From: Clostridia bacterium
Lineage (GTDB): Bacteria > Bacillota > Clostridia > UBA1381
Reading direction: 5' to 3'
Length of the DNA: 39,809 nt
Assembly: GCA_026418715.1 (NCBI GenBank)
Contig: JAOAAV010000065.1
Coordinates: 1 to 39,809 of the forward strand
Below the pieces are notes generated by a model. The model was given only the letters and a program-made list of their open reading frames with translations, had not been told where the DNA came from and did not search any database. Of the stretch, positions 17,301 through 26,605 are shown piece after piece; position 1 is the first letter of the stretch; each line of letters begins with the position of its first letter. Both the position numbers and the translations under genes were made by a program.

Positions 17301-18388
17301 ATATAAGCTATATAAAAGGCGGAGGGAAAGCGCTGTTTGCCGAGTATATTGTCTCTCAAGGACTCAGCACAGACAATTTCTATACAAATGAAGAAAGCAT
17401 CAAACTGATTTATTCAAATCTTGAAAACATTTTGAAAACATCCGAGTATAATGTGACCGTAAACGATGTGCTGAAAAATCTGCAAAACAGAAGATATATC
17501 AAGGGCCTAAACGGTGAATGCGGAGTTATAGAAAACATAACGCTTTCAAATTTTTCAGCACCATTTTATCGAGTTAATGAAATACGCTTCGATATTGATA
17601 TAGATCTGAGCGGCATAACCATAAAAGGTGTAAGCGGTGATGTTTCGGTTTCCTTGCCTTACACGCCGCCAGAAGGAGAATTTGTCTATGACCTTAATGT
17701 ATATTACAAGGACGCCTCCGGCAAAATTGAGTATGCTCCCTGCACATATAATCCGGCAGATGGTAGTGTAGTATTCACCGTAAACAATTTTTCGGGGGTA
17801 TTTATAAGCAGTATGAGTATAAGCTCAAAAACACCCTTGTATAAAGATGTATCACCCGATGCGTGGTACTATTCAAATGTAGCTTTCGTAAGTGATAATA
17901 AGCTTATGAACGGAACAAGTGAGAATATGTTCGAACCTGAAAGTCCAGTAACTCGAGCCATGTTCATATCGATTCTTCATCGCATAGCCGAGTCTGAAAC
18001 TTCTCAAAACATTAAAAGTCCTTTCTCAGACGTTTCCCCGTCTGACTGGTACTACGACGCTGTTTTATGGGCATTTAAGAGTGGTATAATAACAGGGCGT
18101 ACCGACGGCAGTGCTCGTACGCAGGAAAACATAACCCGTCAGGAGGCGGCAGTTCTTATGTACAGATTTGCAGCATACTTTAACGCAGATTTATCTTTAT
18201 CAGGCGAAATGCTTTCATGCTTTGATGATAGATCCGAAATAGACGGCTATGCCCGAACCGCCGTAGAATGGGTAGCAGAAAAGGGCATAGTGTCCGCAAT
18301 GCCTGATAATAAGATTTATCCCAATGCATTGGTCTCAAGAGCTCAAGCTGCGGCAATGTTCCAACGTCTTTGGGACACTCTTAAGTAA
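14324..18388 (+). CDS. Secreted S-layer-type protein: beta-rich repeats, two Ig-like repeats, DUF4127, three SLH domains
   Basis: A 1354-residue surface protein and the only plus-strand gene in the window. It starts MLKHKYFISFFLALCIMAQF, a clear signal peptide ending near DISADA. Residues about 30-375 are a repetitive, Ser/Gly/Asn-rich beta region resembling carbohydrate-binding or beta-helix adhesin domains. Two tandem Ig-like repeats follow (about 378-465 and 467-558; RYRWYRS-like and YEWFRCTSP cores). DUF4127 covers about 562-1095: LIYVPLDNRTVNVD, YFVISLDQLLSGGLVNSR, FIGVDDSNSQ, GTDELGMMAVLRL and YSSWGTVGNAIGIALA. A beta domain precedes three SLH domains (about 1168-1222, 1233-1287, 1297-1354; DVSPDAWYY, DVSPSDWYYDAV) that bind secondary cell-wall polymer. 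The ATG at 14324 begins the signal peptide, with AAAGGA twelve bases upstream. DUF4127 has no established activity, so function is unknown. Confidence 0.9.
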   Translation: MLKHKYFISFFLALCIMAQFVPDISADAVKKLVIAGTDVKLPMSGGITYENTGIDDSYWWLAYTDGEYRLTLSNAKIEGEIVSTLDNLTICVPQGTESIINSNESCISSSGDFKITGSGTLSLFSNSADSAAAISATNKFIITDAKINIKSSCATGIQSNSASFESGSVNISINYSGSKDCTAIAAGTLSIEKSDVTLNVEGDAGARAIFCDFGLTISESTVICKVSAKSGGTGIAAKSGLYMSESIVDVCANSNTLFAVGIDSQSTSLNFTIAGGNIKAEGFCTDVSRDYAYGIRAHLLYVAGGSVNSVGTDGGIAVGDNQSDSITLGDCVNKAPITSADNASRHFETFSENVNDLSFLASGYITGGTSPVILKSSLSALSILGSPRAGQQLTAALSPASADAQYRWYRSNTPSNADGIPISGADKAYYIPSSDDIGKYIYCTASGILGFSGTVTSKCTDEIGASLNLPLYSVNISGYAKVGSNLSAEISPAEASVRYEWFRCTSPDSEGILIKDAKSPQYTLTSEDAGMYIYCVAYGIGDYTGNVRSSVTDMVEKALQTNVPTLIYVPLDNRTVNVDRVVYEAESAGFKVIMPKEDLYATRLDGQPRNSNGTGHGDGKAIIKWLEEMDEYSDYFVISLDQLLSGGLVNSRAMTNTDLSEEYDIINEIVKLSDRNHIYILDTVARLATCTLGYEGADLASYYYLRSYNIQPRVALSDKQLTVDNIIAGYAKDESGKRLEVDSNYAKLVENSILVRERKLKLTDHILSQDYYGKMKYFIGVDDSNSQTTVQTNEVNYIKSKMGDRGTIYSGTDELGMMAVLRLMIDYYGSRVKASTMYFGDTQDSDSGSSYDIETVRENVEQHLASVGVKIADKKDSNIEIVVLTSPAKTTMNAKYITQMLDYINNNINAGIPTIVINPVPSVYGNTFEYRIIQECETSMLLAYSSWGTVGNAIGIALANGISRYLYLQSSTTSSSDADVAFLKGLSFSLIKDISYIKGGGKALFAEYIVSQGLSTDNFYTNEESIKLIYSNLENILKTSEYNVTVNDVLKNLQNRRYIKGLNGECGVIENITLSNFSAPFYRVNEIRFDIDIDLSGITIKGVSGDVSVSLPYTPPEGEFVYDLNVYYKDASGKIEYAPCTYNPADGSVVFTVNNFSGVFISSMSISSKTPLYKDVSPDAWYYSNVAFVSDNKLMNGTSENMFEPESPVTRAMFISILHRIAESETSQNIKSPFSDVSPSDWYYDAVLWAFKSGIITGRTDGSARTQENITRQEAAVLMYRFAAYFNADLSLSGEMLSCFDDRSEIDGYARTAVEWVAEKGIVSAMPDNKIYPNALVSRAQAAAMFQRLWDTLK

Positions 18389-18407
18389 CCTCTGATTTAA
18401 TGATATT

Positions 18408-18450
18408 AAAAAGCCAAGCTTTAAGGCTGCCCCTTGAAGCTTGGCTTTTT
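18408..18450. terminator. Bidirectional intrinsic terminator between the DUF4127/SLH gene and folD
   Basis: Arms at 18408-18426 and 18432-18450 form a 19-bp stem with one G-U pair and a 5-base loop. The arms end in A5 and T5, giving U-tracts on both strands. It lies 20 bases after the plus-strand stop and 18 bases after the folD stop, so it serves both convergent genes. Confidence 0.92.
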
Positions 18451-18467
18451 GCAGTATGTTTTAATTT

Positions 18468-19319
18468 CTAACTTTCCCTGTTAATCCGTGCTGCTTTTAC
18501 TGTGTTTTTCATCAGCATGGCAATGGTCATGGGGCCTACTCCTCCCGGAACGGGAGTAATAGCAGACGCCACTTTTTCTGCACTTTCAAAATGTACATCC
18601 CCAACCAATTTTTTGTTCTCTAAACGGTTAATGCCAACATCAATCACTACCGCGCCTTCTTTTATCATATCCCCCGTTATCATTTCAGGTTTGCCGACCG
18701 CCGCAACAACTATATCCGCACGTTTGACAGTTTCCGCTAAATTCTTCGTTTTAGAATGGCATATGGTCACCGTTCCGTTTTCGTGCAGTAAAAGCATGGC
18801 CTGTGGTTTGCCAACAATGTTGCTTCTGCCTATAATCACACATTCCTTGCCCGCAACTTCTATGCCGGATTCCTTAATCAGCTCCATAACCCCCGCGGGG
18901 GTACATGGTACGAAATCATAATTGCCGAACATGATTTTTCCTACGTTGACGGGATGGAATGCATCAACGTCCTTTTTGGGATTGATCGCATTAATAATTA
19001 TTTCCTCGTCAATATGCTCAGGCAGAGGAAGCTGAACCAAAATACCGGAAATATCTTTCTTTTCATTTAGCATATTGATAAGTTCCAAAAGCTCATCTTG
19101 TGTAGTTTTGGCACTAAGAGCGTATTCTTCAGAATAAATTCCTATTTCTTCACAAGCTTTCTTTTTAGAATTTACATAAACTCGGCTAGCCGGATCATCA
19201 CCTACGATTACCACCGCAAGTCCGGGATTAATACCTTCTTGTTTAAGATTTTTTACCTCTTCCTTCAACTCGTCTTTTATCCTTTGAGATACTGCCTTTC
19301 CGTTTAAAATAATTGCCAT
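18468..19319 (-). CDS. folD: Bifunctional methylenetetrahydrofolate dehydrogenase / methenyltetrahydrofolate cyclohydrolase
   Basis: FolD interconverts 5,10-methylene-, 5,10-methenyl- and 10-formyl-tetrahydrofolate using NADP+, supplying one-carbon units. The 283-residue product is of normal length. It shows [14 protein letters not shown] (Y48 and catalytic K54), [30 protein letters not shown], the NADP-binding [15 protein letters not shown], and the C-terminal [15 protein letters not shown]. The start [14 protein letters not shown] at 19319 is typical of the family and has AGGGGG seven bases upstream. It therefore overlaps the 3' end of ygiQ by 77 bases in a different frame. It is last in the ftsK-ygiQ-folD unit. 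Confidence 0.97.
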   Translation of the reverse strand: MAIILNGKAVSQRIKDELKEEVKNLKQEGINPGLAVVIVGDDPASRVYVNSKKKACEEIGIYSEEYALSAKTTQDELLELINMLNEKKDISGILVQLPLPEHIDEEIIINAINPKKDVDAFHPVNVGKIMFGNYDFVPCTPAGVMELIKESGIEVAGKECVIIGRSNIVGKPQAMLLLHENGTVTICHSKTKNLAETVKRADIVVAAVGKPEMITGDMIKEGAVVIDVGINRLENKKLVGDVHFESAEKVASAITPVPGGVGPMTIAMLMKNTVKAARINRES

Positions 19320-21138
19320 TGCTATTCCCCCTATTGTCTTTTCCGCTCTTTGGCGGTCTTATTAAACATCTTTTACCGTATCCTATCAAATCTTCTCTTC
19401 CCGCTCGCATCAGTGCCTCGTACACAAGCTTATAATTTTCCGGATTTTTAAATTGCAAAAGCGCACGCTGCATTGCCTTTTCCTTCGCACTTTTCGGCAC
19501 ATACACTTTTTCCATGGTCAAAGGGTTCAGACCCGTATAAAACATACAGGTGGATATTGTTCCTGGAGTCGGATAAAAGTCCTGTACCTGCTGGGGATTG
19601 ATATTGTTCTCCTTTAAATAGACAGCAAGCTCAATTGCATCATAGATAGTGCTGCCCGGATGACTAGACATCAGATACGGAACCAGAAACTGCTGCTTCC
19701 CAATACTTTTATTAATGCTATAAAATTTTTCTGAAAACGTATTATAAACACTGTTTTTGGGTTTGCCCATGTGCCTGAGAACATTGTCCGAAATATGTTC
19801 CGGTGCAACCTTCAGTTGTCCGCTTATGTGATGCTTACACAATTCCTTAAAGAATTCATCATCTTTATCGTTTATCAAATAATCAAAACGAATTCCTGAG
19901 CGTATGAACACCTTTTTCACACCCTCAATTTCGCGCAGTTTTCTCAAAAGTGCAAGATACTCTTTATGCGAAATGTCCATATTTTTGCAAGGCTCAGGGA
20001 ACAAACACTGCTTGTCCTTGCAAGCCCCATATGTTAACTGCTTTTTGCAGGCAGGAGCTCTAAAATTTGCGGTAGGTCCTCCCACATCATGAATATATCC
20101 CTTAAATTCAGGGTCCCACACCATCTGTTTTGCCTCATTGATAAGGGACTGATGACTGCGTGAGGTTACAATTCTGCCCTGATGAAAAGCAAGAGCGCAA
20201 AAATTGCAGCCTCCAAAACAGCCCCTTGAGCTTGCCAGACTGAATTTTACTTCACGAATTGCTTCTATGCCCCCAGCTTTTTCATAAATCGGATGATAAG
20301 CCTTCATATACGGCAGGGCATAAACCGCATCAAGCTCCTTTGTATCTAGCGGCGGCATCGGCGAATTTTGCACCAAAAATTTATCATGATGCTGCTGCAC
20401 CAGTGTTTTCCCGGAATACGGATTCTGTTCATAGTACTGTATTCTACAGGAGTCCGCATACCTTGCTTTACTATCCCTACATTCTTCAAAGCTTGGCAAA
20501 ACTATTGAGTTTTCTATTTCACCAGTTGAACAGATGTAACACGTTCCTGCAACACCATGTATATCCTTAACAGACATTCCCTCATTTAATTTATTTGCCA
20601 GAAGAACTATCTGCTTTTCACCCATACCGTAAATTAAAATATCTGCTCTGCTGTCAAATAAAATGGAACGGCGAACTTTATCATCCCAATAATCGTAATG
20701 AGCAAATCTCCTAAGACTTGCTTCCACACCTCCGATTATAATCGGAATATCTCCAAATGCCTCACGAACTCTGTTGCAGTAAACAATTGTTGCCCTGTCC
20801 GGCCGCTGCCCCGCTTTATTTCCAGGGGCATATACATCATCACTGCGCCGTTTTTTGCTTGCAGTATAATGGTTGACCATGCTGTCAATATTTCCAGCAG
20901 AAACCAAAACTCCCAGCCTCGGTCTGCCAAGTTTTTTAAAATCCTCCGTACTCCGCCAATCAGGAAGTGCAACAATACCTACTTTGTAACCATGCTTTTC
21001 AAGCACCCGTGAAATAATAGCATGACCAAAGCTTGGATGATCGACATAGGCATCTCCAATGATGTATAAAAAGTCAAGCTGCTCCCAATTTCTTTTCTCC
21101 ATATCCTCACGGGATATAGGCAGAAAATCATATTTCAT
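19243..21138 (-). CDS. YgiQ family radical SAM protein
   Basis: A 631-residue radical-SAM protein of the YgiQ (UPF0313) family. The 4Fe-4S cluster is held by C307, C311 and C314 in [20 protein letters not shown]. The N-terminal domain carries [20 protein letters not shown] and a B12-binding-like fold, and the C-terminal region has [20 protein letters not shown]. The substrate is unknown. The ATG at 21138 follows AAGGAG by six bases; it overlaps the last 11 bases of ftsK. The basic C-terminal tail, after [11 protein letters not shown], overlaps folD by 77 bases. Length and domain order are otherwise normal for the family. Confidence 0.92.
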   Translation of the reverse strand: MKYDFLPISREDMEKRNWEQLDFLYIIGDAYVDHPSFGHAIISRVLEKHGYKVGIVALPDWRSTEDFKKLGRPRLGVLVSAGNIDSMVNHYTASKKRRSDDVYAPGNKAGQRPDRATIVYCNRVREAFGDIPIIIGGVEASLRRFAHYDYWDDKVRRSILFDSRADILIYGMGEKQIVLLANKLNEGMSVKDIHGVAGTCYICSTGEIENSIVLPSFEECRDSKARYADSCRIQYYEQNPYSGKTLVQQHHDKFLVQNSPMPPLDTKELDAVYALPYMKAYHPIYEKAGGIEAIREVKFSLASSRGCFGGCNFCALAFHQGRIVTSRSHQSLINEAKQMVWDPEFKGYIHDVGGPTANFRAPACKKQLTYGACKDKQCLFPEPCKNMDISHKEYLALLRKLREIEGVKKVFIRSGIRFDYLINDKDDEFFKELCKHHISGQLKVAPEHISDNVLRHMGKPKNSVYNTFSEKFYSINKSIGKQQFLVPYLMSSHPGSTIYDAIELAVYLKENNINPQQVQDFYPTPGTISTCMFYTGLNPLTMEKVYVPKSAKEKAMQRALLQFKNPENYKLVYEALMRAGREDLIGYGKRCLIRPPKSGKDNRGNSNGNYFKRKGSISKDKRRVEGRGKKS

Positions 21139-23491
21139 CTGTTTCTCCTTCATTCCATAACTCACTTTTACTCATATAGACCTGCCTAGGCTTGCTGCCG
21201 TCGGCGCCGCTGATGATACCCCTCATTTCCATCTGATCTATAATTCGTCCCGCTCTTGCGTAGCCTACTTTAAGACGACGCTGTATCATAGATGTGGATA
21301 TTTGACCCGCTTCCACTGCAAGCTCAATGGCAGCGGGCAAAAGCTCATCTCCGTCATCCTCGCTGTCAGGAGTCACGCCATTTTCGCCCGATGAACAACG
21401 GTCTATATGTTCCGCCAAATCCTCACTGTAAGAGGTTTTCTCTCCAGTTTCTTTTAAGTAATTTACAATTGATTCTACTTCCGCATCGGATACAAACGCA
21501 CCTTGCACACGCAACGCATTTGCCATACCCGAAGGATGATACAGCATATCACCCTTTCCCAAAAGCTTTTCCGCACCGCCTTTATCAAGAATTGTTCTGC
21601 TGTCTACCTGACTTGATACGGAAAATGCAATCCTTGAAGGGACATTAGCCTTGATTAAGCCTGTGATAACATCAACAGACGGACGCTGAGTTGCAATTAC
21701 CAAATGTATTCCCGCCGCACGCGCAAGCTGAGCCAATCTGCACACATAGTCTTCCACTTCTTTTGCCGCTACCATCATCAAATCCGCAAGCTCATCTATA
21801 ATAATTACAATCTGCGGCATTTTCTCCATACCTTCACGAATTGCAATGGCATTATAGCCCGAAAGATTTCTAACTTTGTTTTCAGCAAACGCATCATAGC
21901 GCTTCATCATCTCCTGTACCGCCCAGTTAAGTGCTCCTGCGGCACGTTTCGGATCTGTGACAACAGGGATCAAAAGATGCGGAATTCCATTATACACACC
22001 AAGTTCAACCACCTTCGGGTCAACCATAATTAGCTTTACCTCATCGGGACGTGCTTTATACAAGATACTTGTGATTAATGTATTTATGCACACGCTTTTA
22101 CCCGATCCAGTTGCTCCCGCAATCAAAATATGCGGCATTTTAGCGATATCACCTATTACTATTTTGCCCCCTATATCTTTTCCCAGTGCGATAGTCAGCT
22201 TCGATTTTGACTTTTGGAATTCAGAAGACTCAATTAGTTCACGAATTGATACAGAACCCACTTCGTTGTTCGGAATATCAATCCCCACAGCAGCTTTGCC
22301 TGGAACAGGCGCAATCAAAACGCTCGGCACAGCCAAATTCAAAGCAATGTCATCCGCCAGCCCCACAATCTTGCTAAGCTTGACCCCTACGTCCGGCTGA
22401 ATTTCATAGCGCGTCACCGAAGGGCCCTGCGTCACCTGCAAAAGCTTGACTTCCACTCCGAAATTTTTAAACGTGTCCATGAGTTTCGCCGCCGTTTCTT
22501 TCATTTCTGCCCTAAGATCCGCCGATATTTTTGACGGTTTTTTAAGAAGGCTGATCGGAGGGAAAGAATAATCCAAAACAGGTTTCCCGATAGCATCATC
22601 AATTTCTTCATCAAGAGCAATCTTTTCTTCTTCGTTAATTTTCGCTGACTTCTTTTTCTCAGAAACTCTTACAAATTCTGAAACAAATTCCTCCACTTTT
22701 TGCTCAACATGATTTGCCTCTTCAACTGTCTGAAAATTCTCACTAGGCTCCTCTTGGCTGTTAAAATCAGTGTTTCCATCAACAGTTGCTCCTGTTTGCT
22801 TTTCTTCATTGATAGGCAAATCTATGCTTGTTTGCTCAAGAATTTTAAGTCTTGAACTTTTTATCGTTTTTATTGTGCTGTTTACGGCTACCTTGGTTTT
22901 TTTGCCGACTTCTTTGGTGTCAATATGCTTCACTCCATTGATTTCCTCTTTAAACCCGCTTACAAACGTAGCAAACACGCTAATCAAAGATACTTTTGTA
23001 ATAACGGTAATTAGGGCAAATAAAATTATAGCCAAAATGACAAATGCCGCGATTGTGCCAACAAGCTTATACAGCCCCATGGCAATGCAAAAACCTATAA
23101 AACCGCCTCCAATCCCTGCTTGTCCATATGTAAATGCGGAATATAAATCGAGCAAATCATCTCCAGCAAGATGCACAATAGCACTTACATGCGAAACCGC
23201 CAAAAATGACAGCAGCAGTTTTAAGTAAAAACGTTTAATCTGTCTTTTTCTAATAAGATAAACCACATTAAATGTTAAAACTATGGGGATTATATAAGCC
23301 GTCTTCCCAAAAAGACCGAAAAAAATATCTTTCACAGCCCCACCGATTGCGCCCGTTGCCGTTGTGTATATAAAAACAGACAACAGCAAAGAAGCAACAA
23401 TCCCTGAAACAATATATGCGTTTATGTTTATGTTTGTGGTTGTGCGTTTTTGCCCCCTTGATGGGGTTTTCCTTTTTTTGCTGTTTGCCAT
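21128..23491 (-). CDS. ftsK: DNA translocase FtsK/SpoIIIE
   Basis: This is a membrane-anchored hexameric ATPase that pumps chromosomal DNA through the division or sporulation septum. The 787-residue product has four to five N-terminal membrane helices (about residues 26-180) and a low-complexity acidic linker (about 190-310). The motor domain has Walker A ([14 protein letters not shown], about 460-470), [16 protein letters not shown] and Walker B ([13 protein letters not shown], about 558-570). The C-terminal winged-helix gamma domain (about 715-780, [20 protein letters not shown]) reads DNA polarity sequences. The sequence does not decide whether it acts in vegetative division or sporulation. 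The ATG at 23491 follows GAAAGG by nine bases, and a good promoter lies upstream. Confidence 0.95.
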   Translation of the reverse strand: MANSKKRKTPSRGQKRTTTNININAYIVSGIVASLLLSVFIYTTATGAIGGAVKDIFFGLFGKTAYIIPIVLTFNVVYLIRKRQIKRFYLKLLLSFLAVSHVSAIVHLAGDDLLDLYSAFTYGQAGIGGGFIGFCIAMGLYKLVGTIAAFVILAIILFALITVITKVSLISVFATFVSGFKEEINGVKHIDTKEVGKKTKVAVNSTIKTIKSSRLKILEQTSIDLPINEEKQTGATVDGNTDFNSQEEPSENFQTVEEANHVEQKVEEFVSEFVRVSEKKKSAKINEEEKIALDEEIDDAIGKPVLDYSFPPISLLKKPSKISADLRAEMKETAAKLMDTFKNFGVEVKLLQVTQGPSVTRYEIQPDVGVKLSKIVGLADDIALNLAVPSVLIAPVPGKAAVGIDIPNNEVGSVSIRELIESSEFQKSKSKLTIALGKDIGGKIVIGDIAKMPHILIAGATGSGKSVCINTLITSILYKARPDEVKLIMVDPKVVELGVYNGIPHLLIPVVTDPKRAAGALNWAVQEMMKRYDAFAENKVRNLSGYNAIAIREGMEKMPQIVIIIDELADLMMVAAKEVEDYVCRLAQLARAAGIHLVIATQRPSVDVITGLIKANVPSRIAFSVSSQVDSRTILDKGGAEKLLGKGDMLYHPSGMANALRVQGAFVSDAEVESIVNYLKETGEKTSYSEDLAEHIDRCSSGENGVTPDSEDDGDELLPAAIELAVEAGQISTSMIQRRLKVGYARAGRIIDQMEMRGIISGADGSKPRQVYMSKSELWNEGETDEI

Positions 23492-23544
23492 ACACTCAAG
23501 CCTTTCCGTAAATTCTTACTCGAATCAGTATTTACCATACACCC

Positions 23545-23573
23545 ATTATAACACACAAATAACGATTTTCCAA
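23545..23573 (-). promoter_or_regulatory. Sigma-A promoter of ftsK-ygiQ-folD
   Basis: On the minus strand TTGGAA (23573-23568) and a perfect TATAAT (23550-23545) are separated by 17 bases, in the 88-base gap after mtaB. Transcription would start near 23538, about 47 bases before the ftsK start. Confidence 0.76.
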
Positions 23574-23579
23574 TATTTT

Positions 23580-24932
23580 TTACTCTCTTATAATTCCCCT
23601 CACAATGCTGTCTTCAACGCTCTCCAGCAAAACTTTTTTAAATTGTCCCGACAAATCCTCATCGGTTGGTGCAATCACAGTAATATAATTCGAGGTTTTC
23701 CCTTCAAAAAAATCGTCCTTAAAAGGCTGTTCAAAAAGCACTTCAACTTCTTTACCTATAAAGTCCTTCAAAAATTTTAGTCTTGACTCTTTGATTATTT
23801 CCGCAATTATTTTGCTTCTCGCCTCCTTGACTTCGGGCGGCACCTTCTCTTTCATCTTTGCCGCAGGTGTCCCCTTCCTTGGTGAATACTGAAAAATATG
23901 TGCATCAGCGAAATTTATTTTCGTCACAAAATCGACGGTTTCCTGAAACTCTTTTTCCGTTTCACCGGGAAAACCCACCATAATATCGGTAGTAATGGCA
24001 CAATTTGGGAAGACATCCCTGAGTCCGCATACAATTTGTTTATATTCGGTTGTGTCATACTTTCGATTCATACGTTTTAATACACTGTCACAACCGCTTT
24101 GCAGAGAAATATGAAAATGATGACAAAGCTTTGAGCAGTCCTTTATTTTGTTAATGAAGCTTGTATCCAGCGTCATGGGTTCAATAGAACTTAATCTTAT
24201 TCGTTTTATGCCGTCTATTTTGTCTGCCGCAATCAGTAAATCAGAAAGTGTTTTATCACCCGAACAATACGATGCCACATGAATTCCAGCAAGAACAATC
24301 TCGGAAAAGCCTTTATAGGCAAGTGCCTTAATTTCCTTAATAATATCATCAAAATCTCTGCTGCGCACCGGACCTCTCGCATATGGAATAATGCAATATG
24401 TGCAAAATTGGCTGCAGCCTTCCTGAATCTTGATGTATGCACGGGTACGATCTGTATATTCATTCACATTGAGCTGTTCAAATGTGTGAGTGTCCATGAT
24501 GTTCCCCACCTTTGACACTTTATCCTCTTTAGAAAGCTTTTCAACGATACCTACAATATCTTTCCTATCTTTTGTACCGATAATCAAATTTACGCCGTCT
24601 ATACCTAATACGTCATCTGGAGCCGTTTGCGCGTAGCAGCCCGTCACAACAATCACGGCATTCGGATTTGTTTTTTTCGCACGGCGTATGATCTGCCTTG
24701 ATTTTCTGTCGCTCATGTTTGTAACGGTACAAGTATTGATAACATAAACGTCTGCGGCAGAGTTAAAATCGACTATTGTATATCCACTTTGTTTGAAAAG
24801 CTCTGAAATTGCTTCCGTTTCGTATTGATTTACCTTGCAGCCCAAAGTATAAGCAGACATGGTTTTTGTCCGCCCGTACTTTTCAATAAAGTGTTTTGTG
24901 TTCAAGCTCAAGTCAACTGCATTGTCATACAT
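23580..24932 (-). CDS. mtaB: tRNA N6-threonylcarbamoyladenosine(37) C2-methylthiotransferase MtaB
   Basis: MtaB is a radical-SAM methylthiotransferase that converts t6A37 to ms2t6A37 in ANN-decoding tRNAs. The 450-residue product has the UPF0004 domain, with cluster cysteines C32 (YTLGCKVNQYE, the MtaB-type signature), C68 (INTCTVTN) and C99 (VTGCYAQ). The radical-SAM domain has C173, C177 and C180 in EGCSQFCTYCIIPYARGPVR. A C-terminal TRAM domain (about 380-445) ends the protein. The LGCKVNQYE form distinguishes it from MiaB and RimO. The ATG at 24932 follows AGGGAGG by ten bases. A terminator lies immediately upstream, so it has its own unidentified promoter or depends on readthrough. Confidence 0.95.
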   Translation of the reverse strand: MYDNAVDLSLNTKHFIEKYGRTKTMSAYTLGCKVNQYETEAISELFKQSGYTIVDFNSAADVYVINTCTVTNMSDRKSRQIIRRAKKTNPNAVIVVTGCYAQTAPDDVLGIDGVNLIIGTKDRKDIVGIVEKLSKEDKVSKVGNIMDTHTFEQLNVNEYTDRTRAYIKIQEGCSQFCTYCIIPYARGPVRSRDFDDIIKEIKALAYKGFSEIVLAGIHVASYCSGDKTLSDLLIAADKIDGIKRIRLSSIEPMTLDTSFINKIKDCSKLCHHFHISLQSGCDSVLKRMNRKYDTTEYKQIVCGLRDVFPNCAITTDIMVGFPGETEKEFQETVDFVTKINFADAHIFQYSPRKGTPAAKMKEKVPPEVKEARSKIIAEIIKESRLKFLKDFIGKEVEVLFEQPFKDDFFEGKTSNYITVIAPTDEDLSGQFKKVLLESVEDSIVRGIIRE

Positions 24933-24960
24933 TAAAAGTCTTCCTCCCTATTACTGTGAG

Positions 24961-24995
24961 TAAAAATAACAAAAAAGTTGCCGTCGGCAACTTTT
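24961..24995 (-). terminator. Intrinsic terminator after the fumarase beta-subunit gene
   Basis: AAAAGTTGCC (24973-24982) and GGCAACTTTT (24986-24995) form a 10-bp stem with a 3-base loop. On the minus strand it is followed by a T-rich tract. The first arm contains part of the stop codon of the upstream gene, so termination follows translation at once. Confidence 0.85.
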
Positions 24996-25545
24996 ACTCC
25001 TGCTTATACATGGTCTGTCCCGTAACATACAAATCATTGCCTTCGCAATCTATCAAAACAACGGCAGGCAAATCTTTTACCGTAAGCTTTCTAATAGCTT
25101 CCGTACCCAAATCGTCATAAGCAACAACCTCAGCCTCTGTAATACATTGTGCAATCAAAGCACCTGCCCCGCCGATTGCTCCAAAATAAACCGCAGTGTT
25201 TCTTTTAATGGCTTCCACAACCTCTTTGGTTCTGCTACCTTTTCCAAGCATCGCCGATAAGCCATTATCCAAAAGTAACGGCGTAAACTTATCCATTCTT
25301 CCCGCCGTAGTGGGTCCGCATGAGCCTATAACCTCCCCCGGCTTTGCAGGACACGGTCCCGCATAATAAATCAACTGTCTATTTATATTTATAGGGAAAC
25401 CTTCTCCCTTCTGATAGCTTTCCACCATACGCTCATGCGCTGCGTCACGCGCAGTGTAAATCACACCTGAAATCAGTACGCTGTCCCCTGCTTTCAAATT
25501 TTTTATTGCATCTTGGGTCAAAGGTACTTGAATATGTATGGGCAT
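24994..25545 (-). CDS. Fe-S hydro-lyase, tartrate dehydratase/fumarase class I beta subunit
   Basis: A 183-residue protein matching the C-terminal (beta) half of class I fumarases and tartrate dehydratases, which add or remove water from dicarboxylates. It shows LKAGDSVLISGVIYTARDAAH, YYAGPCPAKPGEVIGSCGPTTAGRMD, MLGKGS, AVYFGAIGGAGAL and AEVVAYDDLGTEAIRKL, all family features. The 4Fe-4S cluster and much of the active site belong to the alpha subunit, which is normally fused or adjacent. No alpha gene is in this window. The ATG at 25545 shares its A with the stop of the HAD gene (TAATG), so expression is coupled. The substrate cannot be set from sequence. Confidence 0.9.
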   Translation of the reverse strand: MPIHIQVPLTQDAIKNLKAGDSVLISGVIYTARDAAHERMVESYQKGEGFPININRQLIYYAGPCPAKPGEVIGSCGPTTAGRMDKFTPLLLDNGLSAMLGKGSRTKEVVEAIKRNTAVYFGAIGGAGALIAQCITEAEVVAYDDLGTEAIRKLTVKDLPAVVLIDCEGNDLYVTGQTMYKQE

Positions 25546-26591
25546 TAATCAACAACCCCTTCTGACAAAAAATCTTCCACGCTGTTTAAAATATAGTCAG
25601 CACCCATTTTTTCAAAATATTCTCTTGCATTTTCTCCAGAAATGCCTGTAAGCACTGCAGCAAAATCAGCACCCATCGCCTGCGCCGCCAAAATATCCGC
25701 ACCTGCATCTCCCACTATCAATGTCTTTAAAATTTTGGATTTATCATATATTCCGTTTATCAAATCCTTGTTTTTATACCCCTCGCCGTAAAGGGCTTTC
25801 AAAAACACAAACGGATGCGGTTTGGTGAGTGTAACCTCTATTCCATTTGCATATAGGTCTCTTTCAGCACTTACCACATGGTCATAGTTTATAAGGCCGT
25901 CTTCTGCAATAAAAGAAAACAAACCCCATGCCTTAAGCGGATATACAATTTCGTGATACGGCCTTCCTGTTCCTGTGCATATGCGTTTGTTTTTTGATCT
26001 CATAAGCTCAAACAGGATTTTCAGCTTTTGAAGGGAAACAATAGGCTGCTCGTTGTGCAACAGCCCCGTTTTACCCGATAGAGAAGGCTTTCTTTTAAAT
26101 AATCTTTCAAAAAGCTCATCTCCCAAAAACCATTCCTGAAACGTATCGCGCATATCCGCCCATAAGCTTCCCGAACGGCTGCATTCCGATGTTTCCCTGT
26201 CGGTTCGTTTCGCCGCAAGTTCAGCAAGGCGATCATATTCCTGCAAAATGTTCCCGCTTAAGGCTTTTGCATACCGATAAATGCTCTCGGAGTCATCTGT
26301 ATTTAAAATCAAAGCAATGCAAAAAACAACATAGCCCAAATCCCAATTGCTGTTTACGCCCTTTTCCTTCAGAATAACAATAATCTTATCCGAGAAGAAT
26401 ACTTTTTTTCGGATTTCCGACAAATTCTTCATGCAATATACCGGATCAACATCTCTACCAAAGTATCTGTTCAAATGCTCATAAACTGTTAATGCGGCGC
26501 TGTTCCAGTAGTTTTGTTCCCCTGTATTTACAGCGTCCATATCAAAAATAACCGTATCATATTTTCCCAAAAAGGGTGCCAGTTTATTCAT
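25545..26591 (-). CDS. HAD family phosphatase with large cap domain
   Basis: A 348-residue haloacid dehalogenase-superfamily hydrolase, probably a phosphatase. Motif I is VIFDMDAVNTGEQNYW, with nucleophile D17 and acid/base D19; the usual glycine after the second Asp is Ala. Motif II is CTGTGRP (T206), motif III is K257 in TKPHPF, and motif IV is IVGDAGADILAA (D295 and D299). A helical cap of about 150 residues lies between motifs I and II and should set substrate choice. The ATG at 26591 follows GGAG by six bases. It sits between the HisB-like and fumarase-beta genes, so its substrate may be a phosphate ester made in that pathway (inference). Confidence 0.85.
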   Translation of the reverse strand: MNKLAPFLGKYDTVIFDMDAVNTGEQNYWNSAALTVYEHLNRYFGRDVDPVYCMKNLSEIRKKVFFSDKIIVILKEKGVNSNWDLGYVVFCIALILNTDDSESIYRYAKALSGNILQEYDRLAELAAKRTDRETSECSRSGSLWADMRDTFQEWFLGDELFERLFKRKPSLSGKTGLLHNEQPIVSLQKLKILFELMRSKNKRICTGTGRPYHEIVYPLKAWGLFSFIAEDGLINYDHVVSAERDLYANGIEVTLTKPHPFVFLKALYGEGYKNKDLINGIYDKSKILKTLIVGDAGADILAAQAMGADFAAVLTGISGENAREYFEKMGADYILNSVEDFLSEGVVD

Positions 26592-26605
26592 ATGTATCTC
26601 CAAAA

